Assembly (NCBI GenBank): GCA_013329085.1
Contig: DUKX01000247.1
Location: 1-12,627, forward strand
Direction: 5' to 3'
DNA from: Methanofastidiosum sp.
GTDB taxonomy: Archaea; Methanobacteriota_B; Thermococci; Methanofastidiosales; Methanofastidiosaceae
Length of the DNA: 12,627 nucleotides
In this document: positions 8,072 to 12,627 of the stretch, in pieces
Position numbering within the stretch: position 1 is the stretch's first letter
Layout: every line of letters starts with the position of its first letter
The notes under the pieces: model-generated
The model's input: the letters and a program-made list of their open reading frames with translations, nothing else
Told to the model about the DNA's origin: nothing
Databases searched by the model: none
Made by a program: the position numbers and the translations under genes

Positions 8072-9309
8072 TAAATCACCTCTCTTGGATCTGTGATCTT
8101 TCCTGTAAGTGCAGTTGCGGCAGCTGTTGCGGGAGAAGCTATTATAATTTCACCTTTGTCTGAACCCATTCTTCCTATGAAATTCCTGTTCATTGTTGTC
8201 AAGGCCCTATCTCCCGGCGCAATTACACCTTGATGCCTTCCTATACACGGTCCACATCCAGGATTACAAACCATTGCCCCTGCATCCATGAATATTTTTA
8301 TATATCCTCTATTCATTGCCTCAAAGTATACCTCATTTGAAGCGGGAACAATAATAGTTTTAAGAAGTGGGCTTAACTTCTTTCCTTTAAACATCCTTGC
8401 GGCAATTTCTAAATCTTCTATTCTACCGTTTGTACATGTCCCAATGAATACCTCATCAACTTCTGTTCCTGCATACTTTTCAACAGGATAAACATTGTCC
8501 ACCCTTGGTGAAACAGCTAGCTGGGGTGTTAAGTCATCAACATCAAATTCAAAGACTTTCTCATAATTTGGATCGTTTGGAACAATTTCTGTATATGGGT
8601 ATCCTCTTGACTTTAGAAAGCTCTCTGTTACTTTGTCAGTTTTTATTAATCCCGTCTTTCCCCCCATTTCGATTGCCATGTTAGTGAGGGTAAGTCTATT
8701 CCCTAATGCCATATTCTCAATTGTTTCTCCACCAAACTCGCATGCCTTATAAGTAGCACCTCTAGCGCCAACTTTCCCTATAATTTTTAAGATCAAATCT
8801 TTTGGATACACTCCCTTAGCAAATGATCCATTAACATCAAAGTAAAATGTTTCAGGAACTCTAAACCAGTTCTTCCCAGTAGCGTAAGAAACACCAATAT
8901 CAGTTGATCCTACTCCTGTTCCAAATGCTCCAAGAGCCCCGTAAGTACATGTATGTGAATCTCCACCAATAATCACTCTACCCGGTATGACAAATCCTTT
9001 CTCAACAAGAACCTGGTGGCAAATCCCTTCCCTAAAGAAGTTCTTTATGCCTTCTTTTTTTACGAATTCCAACACTTCTTTCTGTAATGTGGCACTTTCA
9101 ACTGATGCCGGTGGCTGGACATGGTCAAAGATAACAACAATCCTATTCTTATCATACAATGGCTTGCCTGTATTTCTCAATGCTTTGATTGCAAGCGGTG
9201 TTGTGTTGTCATGACTCATCGTTACATCTATATCGACCAAAACAATTTCTCCGGCCGAAACATCTCTAGAAAGTTTTTTTGAAAAAATCTCTTCAGCAAC
9301 TGTTCCCAT
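8071..9309 (-). CDS. lysT: Homoaconitase large subunit (LeuC/LysT type)
   Basis: This is the iron-sulfur subunit (412 residues from the chosen start) of homoaconitase, paired with the small subunit directly downstream. The cysteines that hold the [4Fe-4S] cluster are C292 in GTCTNGR, and C352 and C355 in CNPGCGPC. Other aconitase-family motifs are DVTMSHD, FDHVQPP, GDSHTCTYGALGAFGTGVGSTD and NRNFIGRMGS. I chose ATG 9309 because GGTGAGG lies a few bases before it and the protein then opens MGTVAEEIFSKK, as homologues do. ATG 9321 is possible but has no comparable site. With 9309 the gene overlaps the homocitrate synthase end by 17 bases. Isopropylmalate isomerase activity is possible, since this family is often promiscuous. 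Confidence 0.92.
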   Translation of the reverse strand: MGTVAEEIFSKKLSRDVSAGEIVLVDIDVTMSHDNTTPLAIKALRNTGKPLYDKNRIVVIFDHVQPPASVESATLQKEVLEFVKKEGIKNFFREGICHQVLVEKGFVIPGRVIIGGDSHTCTYGALGAFGTGVGSTDIGVSYATGKNWFRVPETFYFDVNGSFAKGVYPKDLILKIIGKVGARGATYKACEFGGETIENMALGNRLTLTNMAIEMGGKTGLIKTDKVTESFLKSRGYPYTEIVPNDPNYEKVFEFDVDDLTPQLAVSPRVDNVYPVEKYAGTEVDEVFIGTCTNGRIEDLEIAARMFKGKKLSPLLKTIIVPASNEVYFEAMNRGYIKIFMDAGAMVCNPGCGPCIGRHQGVIAPGDRALTTMNRNFIGRMGSDKGEIIIASPATAAATALTGKITDPREVI

Positions 9310-10687
9310 TAACCTCACCATATTTCTTTAGAACTACCCTGGTACTTGTTGCAAGAACTCCAGGAATACTTCTTATATCCTCTATTAAGTTATTGAGTTC
9401 TGCAACATTTTTTAACGATGCATAGATTGATATATCTTCGTCTCCAGACATTTCGTAGAGCTTTTCAACACCCTTCATGTTCTTTATCTTTCTGGATATT
9501 GATGTTGTATATATATGGGCTTCAAGCCTTAGGAATAAAACAGCATCAACTCCAGTTGGGATAGTTACGGCTTTAATACCAAGTACCTTTTCTGCAATGT
9601 CTAGGATATCTGTTTCATGTACAATCTTTCTTTCGTCTCCTACCTTCTTAATCTCATGAATTATCTTTAGCAAATCTTCATCGCTGGCCTCAATACCATA
9701 TTGACTTAACTTTGACATAACGGCCCTTTTGCCAGCAAACTTATCTACAATTATTTTCCTCTCCTTACCAACCATCTCTGGTGAGAAAGGTTCGTAAGTA
9801 GTTGGATTTTTTAGAACTCCGTCTGTGTGGACTCCACTCTTGTGTGTGAAGGCGTTGTCACCCATTATAGGCATTAAAGGATAAACATATATCCCAGTTA
9901 TTTTTTCCACATATGCAGAGATCTGTTTTAACATCTTAAGATCATATTTTAAGTTTTCATTATCTAAAATATGAGTAGCCACTACAAAGTTAGACAAATC
10001 TACTATACCTGTTCTTTCTCCTATACCATTTACAGTCGTATGGACACAATCTGCTCCTGCTCTAACACCTGCCATAGCATTGGCAACTGCAAGACCAAAA
10101 TCATTATGGCAGTGGACATCAATTCCAACAGGTTTTAGATTTTTCTTAATAGTTTTTACAAGATCATAAAAAATGTGGGGTTGCATAACCCCAACGGTAT
10201 CTGCGACACTTATTCTGTCAGCCCCAGCATCAATAGCAGCATTACAGATTTCAATAAGGTAATCGTAATCTGTTCTTGTCGCATCTTCGGGTGTGTACCT
10301 GACTTTAAGTCCATGGTCTTTTGCATATTGGACACAATCTACTACTTTCTCTATTGCTACTTCCTTTGTCATCTTCAATTTATCTTTAAGATGAACATTA
10401 GAAGTTGCAAGAAATATTGCAACTCTGTCAACTTCGCAGTCAACAGCCATTTCTACGTCTCCCTTAACAGCCCTAACATGTCCTACTATTTCTGCCTTGA
10501 GATCCTCTTTCACAACTTTTCTGATAAACTCTTCAATCTTTGGAGAAACGTTGGGATGGCCGACCTCTATCATATCGACCCCAAAATCATCTAGCATCTT
10601 AGCAAGTGTCATCTTTTCATTGATAGTAAAAGAAACTCCTGCGGTCTGCTCACCTTCTCTTAAAGTTGTGTCCAATATTTTGACCAT
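9293..10687 (-). CDS. lysS: Homocitrate synthase with C-terminal RAM-like regulatory domain
   Basis: This enzyme (464 residues from the chosen start) condenses acetyl-CoA with 2-oxoglutarate, the first committed step to lysine. The TIM-barrel carries DTTLREGEQTAG (6-17), EVGHP (41-45), HCHNDFGLA (192-200), NGIGERTG (220-227) and HKSGVHTDG (282-290). Together these are typical of the homocitrate synthase/isopropylmalate synthase family. After a linker, residues about 376-456 form a second domain that resembles the RAM (regulation of amino acid metabolism) domain of Lrp proteins, including GVEKLYEMSGDED and IEDIRSIPGV. A similar tail occurs in Sulfolobus-type homocitrate synthases, where it is linked to lysine feedback. 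The start is ATG 10687, 1 base after the lysW stop and preceded by GGGGAG. An in-frame ATG at 10723 would run 35 bases into lysW. Confidence 0.93.
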   Translation of the reverse strand: MVKILDTTLREGEQTAGVSFTINEKMTLAKMLDDFGVDMIEVGHPNVSPKIEEFIRKVVKEDLKAEIVGHVRAVKGDVEMAVDCEVDRVAIFLATSNVHLKDKLKMTKEVAIEKVVDCVQYAKDHGLKVRYTPEDATRTDYDYLIEICNAAIDAGADRISVADTVGVMQPHIFYDLVKTIKKNLKPVGIDVHCHNDFGLAVANAMAGVRAGADCVHTTVNGIGERTGIVDLSNFVVATHILDNENLKYDLKMLKQISAYVEKITGIYVYPLMPIMGDNAFTHKSGVHTDGVLKNPTTYEPFSPEMVGKERKIIVDKFAGKRAVMSKLSQYGIEASDEDLLKIIHEIKKVGDERKIVHETDILDIAEKVLGIKAVTIPTGVDAVLFLRLEAHIYTTSISRKIKNMKGVEKLYEMSGDEDISIYASLKNVAELNNLIEDIRSIPGVLATSTRVVLKKYGEVNGNSC

Positions 10688-10688
10688 T

Positions 10689-10850
10689 TTATTCTCCCCA
10701 ATCCTCTTCTTCTTCAGGGGCAACTTCTAGTACTAGTGGGTCAAGGCTTATTATTTCAAGCTCTATTCCACACTCAGAACATTCTACGATGTCCCCTACT
10801 TCTGGATTTTCTATTTCAATAACGCAACTACATTCTGGACATTCTCCCAT
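10689..10850 (-). CDS. lysW: LysW, amino-group carrier protein for lysine synthesis
   Basis: This 53-residue acidic protein is the carrier on which aminoadipate is converted to lysine. LysX attaches aminoadipate to its C-terminal glutamate. It opens MGECPECSC and has two Cys-x2-Cys pairs (C4/C7 and C24/C27, in CPEC and CSEC), which form a small zinc site. A fifth cysteine, C9, is extra. The tail ends in EEEEDWGE, the diagnostic EDWGE terminus of LysW. The middle stretch ELEIISLDPLVLE also follows known LysW proteins. ATG 10850 is preceded by GAGGTGAT. It is the first gene of the operon, directly behind the divergent control region, and its TAA is 1 base from the homocitrate synthase ATG. It is easily missed because of its size. 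Confidence 0.96.
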   Translation of the reverse strand: MGECPECSCVIEIENPEVGDIVECSECGIELEIISLDPLVLEVAPEEEEDWGE

Positions 10851-10892
10851 CCAAATCACCTCGATGGCATTAATCGTAAACTCCTTTTAAAT
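10851..10892 (-). promoter_or_regulatory. Promoter and ribosome binding site of the lys operon
   Basis: Read on the minus strand, ATTTAAAA (10885-10892) is a TATA-box candidate. From its centre, transcription would start near 10862 and leave a leader of only about 12 bases that begins at the GAGGTGAT binding site (10855-10862). Such a leader has no room for a riboswitch or attenuator, so control should be at transcription initiation. The assignment rests on spacing and composition only. Confidence 0.6.
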
Positions 10893-10904
10893 CTTACGGT
10901 TAAT
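10869..10904. promoter_or_regulatory. Imperfect inverted repeat over the lysW TATA box, candidate operator
   Basis: ATTAATCGTAA (10869-10879) and TTACGGTTAAT (10894-10904) are inverted copies matching at 10 of 11 positions, separated by 14 bases. The symmetry centre (10886/10887) falls in the lysW TATA box, and the half-sites are about 22 bases, two helical turns, apart. This is what one expects of a dimeric regulator that blocks TBP. The divergent Lrp-type gene next door is the natural candidate to bind it. The binding itself is inferred. Confidence 0.55.
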
Positions 10905-10932
10905 AATAGTATCTAATCTACGATAATCGAAA

Positions 10933-10942
10933 TATTTTTAAA
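10933..10942 (+). promoter_or_regulatory. TATA box of the Lrp-type regulator gene, probably leaderless
   Basis: TATTTTTAAA, preceded by the BRE-like CGAAA (10928-10932), is centred about 26 bases before ATG 10964. Transcription would start at or within a base or two of the start codon, and no Shine-Dalgarno sequence is seen, so the messenger is probably leaderless. Confidence 0.55.
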
Positions 10943-10963
10943 GCCAAATATAAATTAACTCTT

Positions 10964-11374
10964 ATGGATGAACTGGATATACAAATATTATCGATTTTGG
11001 AAGAAAACTCTAGGATGAAGAACACTGAGATAGCAAAACTGCTCTCCGTTTCTGAAGGATCTATCCGAAGGAGGATTGATAACCTTACCGAAACAGGCAT
11101 AATCAAAAATTTCACAGTTGAAGTCTCTACAAATTTTGGATTTATTTCATTGGTTCTTTTAAACACACATACCCAAGAATCAACAGATGAGATTGTAAAA
11201 CAGATCATGAAAATTGAAGGAGTAAGAAGGGTATACGAAACAACAGGTGAATGGGATGTAGTTGCCTATGTATTGTGTAATTCACCAAAAGAGTTTAATA
11301 TAATAATAGAGAATATCAGAAAGCTTAAAGGCGTCAATAAATCAACTAGCCTTACAGTGTTGAATGTATTGTAG
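10964..11374 (+). CDS. Lrp/AsnC-family transcriptional regulator, likely regulator of the lys operon
   Basis: This is a 136-residue DNA-binding protein with the standard two-part layout. A winged helix-turn-helix (about 3-50) starts with LDIQILSILEENSR and has its recognition helix near VSEGSIRRRIDNL (29-41). A C-terminal RAM domain (about 60-136) holds GVRRVYETTGEWDVVAYV (86-103), the usual dimerisation and effector region. It is divergent from lysW across 113 bases, so it probably controls the lysine operon and itself, as LysM does in Sulfolobus. I do not assign the name because orthology is not shown. Its effector domain resembles the tail of homocitrate synthase. A receiver gene follows after 7 bases. 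It could also be a regulator of other amino-acid genes. Confidence 0.9.
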   Translation: MDELDIQILSILEENSRMKNTEIAKLLSVSEGSIRRRIDNLTETGIIKNFTVEVSTNFGFISLVLLNTHTQESTDEIVKQIMKIEGVRRVYETTGEWDVVAYVLCNSPKEFNIIIENIRKLKGVNKSTSLTVLNVL

Positions 11375-11381
11375 TGATATT

Positions 11382-11756
11382 ATGGTAAAAATACTACTCG
11401 TTGATGATAATCAAGATTTTTTAGATATATTGAAACAAGGTCTTCATGCACATGAGGTTTTACTTGCAAATAATGGATTAGAAGGCGTAGAGACTTACAT
11501 AAAAGAATTACCAGATGTTGTCGTAATGGACATAAAAATGCCTGTTATGGATGGGATTAAAGCTACAAAAGAGATAATTAAGTTTAATCCAAATGCAATT
11601 GTTATAGGTGGCACGGCTTACACAGAATTACAGAAAGATCTATTTGATGCAGGAGCAAAATTTGTTCTTATCAAACCATTTTCAATTGATTCAATAGAAA
11701 AAATAATAGAAAAACATGTTTTAAAAAAGAGACCTAGGACAGGATATTATAAATAG
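11382..11756 (+). CDS. Stand-alone response-regulator receiver protein (CheY-like)
   Basis: This 124-residue protein consists of a receiver domain and nothing else. The acidic pocket D8-D9 (LLVDDNQDF), the phospho-acceptor D50 in VVVMDIKMPVMDG, the switch threonine T78 in GGTAY and the lysine K98 in LIKPF are all present, so it should accept phosphate from a histidine kinase. No output domain and no kinase are in the window. It must act by protein contact or in a phosphorelay. I chose ATG 11382 because GTGAT (11374-11378) precedes it and the protein then opens MVKILLVDDN. A start at 11364 would add six residues and overlap the regulator gene. It lies 7 bases after the Lrp-type gene and is probably co-transcribed. 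Its 3' end overlaps convergent purP by 23 bases. Confidence 0.9.
   Translation: MVKILLVDDNQDFLDILKQGLHAHEVLLANNGLEGVETYIKELPDVVVMDIKMPVMDGIKATKEIIKFNPNAIVIGGTAYTELQKDLFDAGAKFVLIKPFSIDSIEKIIEKHVLKKRPRTGYYK
11723..11728 (-). terminator. Possible oligo-T terminator after purP
   Basis: On the minus strand a run of six T begins 5 bases after the purP stop, inside the end of the receiver gene, and more T-rich sequence follows. Oligo-T tracts end transcription in archaea. The run is short, so this is tentative. Confidence 0.25.
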
Positions 11757-12627
11757 ACCCTTTTTCCAGAGCTTCTCTCAATTCCATCCCTATTCTTTCT
11801 CCATAGCTAATTTCTCTGCCATATAGGTATCCTGTGTGTGGGGTAAACTTTGTTCCAGGGCTTCCAGGAATTCTCATAGAAACATCAAATATGACTATTT
11901 CTTCTTTTCCTTCATATGATGCTACTGCTCCCTGAAGGGCGAAAGGCCCTATTATTCCCGGTGGATATTCCTTCTTTGTAACACTAACAAACTTCTCTCC
12001 GATATCAAACGCTTTTTCTAAGATGCTTTCTTTTGTGGTGCAAGTTATATGGCCTGTTTCAATCATTTTAGGTTTAACATATTTTAAGACTTCAAGCTGC
12101 TCATTTGCGGGGAGTCTTAATATCCCATCTAGATTAGTCTGCCTCCTAGTGTCAGTTCCCATTAGCTCCAGTTCTTCTTTAGTATTTGAGTAGAAAAAAT
12201 TGAAATTTGTATGGGCGCCCAAGATATACTCTTCAATTACGGCTTTTTTCAACCCTTCTTTTGTTATCATTCCTTTATCTATTAATTCCTTGCTTTTCTG
12301 TTCATATTCCTTAGGAGAAGACGCAAAGAAAAATGCCCTTTCATAGCCCCTTATAGCTTCTGAGACCTTTACTATTACAAGCCTATCAATTTTATCGGGG
12401 GATGAGAATATCTTTGGGAATCTTATCCCGGCTTTTTCTAAAAGGTAATACTGATTTTTTGGAACATCTCTTTCTTCAAGCTTTACAAGACCTCTTGTTC
12501 CATATATTGGAACAAAAAAATCTTTTTCTATTCTTTCAAAATCGAAGTAAACCCAGAAGTATCTGTTGTGTATGAAAATAGTGTTCATTTCTCGAAGTTG
12601 TTTCTGGACATCTTTATTTGTTATATC
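11734..12627 (-). CDS. purP: PurP, formate-dependent AICAR formyltransferase/ligase, C-terminal part (runs off the right edge)
   Basis: PurP is the archaeal ATP-grasp enzyme that uses formate and ATP to turn AICAR into FAICAR near the end of IMP synthesis. The frame is open to base 12627, giving 297 residues. Full PurP is about 360, so the first 60 or so lie outside. An ATG at 12588 is internal: the codons before it continue as DVQKQLRE, and the protein around it follows PurP. Conserved stretches include VPIYGTRGLVKLEER, EEYILGAHTNFNFFYS, TDTRRQTNLDGILRLPA, a segment from ETGHITCTTKES to GIIGPFALQ, and the C-terminal SYGERIGMELREAL. Archaea also carry PurP paralogues of unclear role, and without the N-terminus this is less certain. 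It converges on the receiver gene with a 23-base overlap and has no evident tie to lysine synthesis. Confidence 0.88.
   Translation of the reverse strand, partial: DITNKDVQKQLREMNTIFIHNRYFWVYFDFERIEKDFFVPIYGTRGLVKLEERDVPKNQYYLLEKAGIRFPKIFSSPDKIDRLVIVKVSEAIRGYERAFFFASSPKEYEQKSKELIDKGMITKEGLKKAVIEEYILGAHTNFNFFYSNTKEELELMGTDTRRQTNLDGILRLPANEQLEVLKYVKPKMIETGHITCTTKESILEKAFDIGEKFVSVTKKEYPPGIIGPFALQGAVASYEGKEEIVIFDVSMRIPGSPGTKFTPHTGYLYGREISYGERIGMELREALEKGSIYNILS
11761..11765 (+). terminator. Possible short oligo-T signal after the receiver gene
   Basis: Five T follow the receiver stop codon by 4 bases on the plus strand, within the purP coding region. There is no hairpin. It could end the regulator-receiver transcript, but the tract is short. 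Confidence 0.2.

Larger units (their letters stand above)
1727..10850 (-). other. Ten-gene lysine biosynthesis operon (LysW-mediated aminoadipate route)
   Basis: The genes run lysW, homocitrate synthase, homoaconitase large and small subunits, homoisocitrate dehydrogenase, lysX, lysY, lysZ, lysJ and lysK on one strand. Junctions in order are: gap 1, overlap 17, overlap 1, overlap 11, gap 4, gap 5, gap 8, overlap 4 and overlap 14 bases, using the starts chosen here. Such spacing indicates one transcript with coupled translation. Only the 2-oxoadipate aminotransferase (LysN type) of the pathway is missing from the cluster. No oligo-T terminator is evident directly after lysK. Confidence 0.9.

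Noticed and set aside
10175..10594. Plus-strand 139-residue frame inside homocitrate synthase and similar frames across the lys genes
   Set aside because: They are antisense to strongly conserved enzyme motifs, and their composition is that of reverse-complemented coding DNA.
10687..10723. Homocitrate synthase start at 10723
   Set aside because: It adds twelve residues (starting MPLKKKRIGENK) unlike the family and overlaps lysW. ATG 10687 has GGGGAG upstream.
10851..10963. Lysine riboswitch or attenuator before lysW
   Set aside because: The predicted leader is about 12 bases, and no aptamer-sized structure fits.
10918..11208. Minus-strand 96-residue open frame over the regulator
   Set aside because: It is a shadow of the Lrp-type gene and covers its DNA-binding domain, with no ribosome binding site or known features.
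12550..12588. purP start at ATG 12588
   Set aside because: The frame stays open to the window edge and the upstream codons continue the family sequence. The visible protein from this ATG would be about 75 residues short.
1..12627. CRISPR arrays, tRNA or rRNA genes, insertion sequences
   Set aside because: No regularly spaced repeats, cloverleaf sequences, transposase motifs or terminal inverted repeats were seen by eye.

Overview
The window looks like an AT-rich euryarchaeal chromosome. The evidence for an archaeon is the LysW-dependent aminoadipate lysine pathway, a PurP-type purine gene, an Lrp/AsnC regulator and TATA-box promoters at about -26. Ribosome binding sites match the archaeal GGAGGTGAT pattern. 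From memory, the order W-S-T-U-(dehydrogenase)-X-Y-Z-J-K resembles that of Thermococcales. The low GC and the company of other genes would also fit a relative such as Methanofastidiosa. That placement is an inference.

Layout. Positions 1-771 (minus strand) hold the N-terminal part of a P-type cation-transporting ATPase that runs off the left edge. A 130-base divergent promoter region (772-901) separates it from an eight-helix CPBP/CAAX-type membrane protease (902-1756, plus). Positions 1727-10850 (minus) hold a ten-gene operon with almost no space between genes. It contains lysW (a 53-residue carrier protein), homocitrate synthase, the large and small homoaconitase subunits, homoisocitrate dehydrogenase, lysX, lysY, lysZ, lysJ and lysK. 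Positions 10851-10963 are a compact divergent control region. Positions 10964-11756 (plus) hold an Lrp/AsnC regulator followed by a stand-alone response-regulator receiver. Positions 11734-12627 (minus) hold the C-terminal part of PurP, which runs off the right edge.

How the genes work together. The first four enzymes turn 2-oxoglutarate and acetyl-CoA into 2-oxoadipate. A transaminase (LysN type), not seen here, must then make alpha-aminoadipate. LysX ligates aminoadipate through its amino group to the C-terminal glutamate of LysW. LysZ phosphorylates and LysY reduces the side-chain carboxylate, LysJ transaminates the resulting semialdehyde, and LysK releases lysine and recycles LysW. The divergent Lrp-type gene is the obvious candidate regulator. 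An 11-base inverted repeat with one mismatch is centred on the lysW TATA box, and homocitrate synthase ends in a domain closely resembling the effector domain of the neighbouring regulator.

No RNA gene, mobile element or CRISPR array was seen, and no gene-free stretch exceeds 130 bases. The pathway itself is known. The less ordinary points are the regulatory architecture, the Lrp-receiver pair and the coenzyme-site residues of the dehydrogenase.
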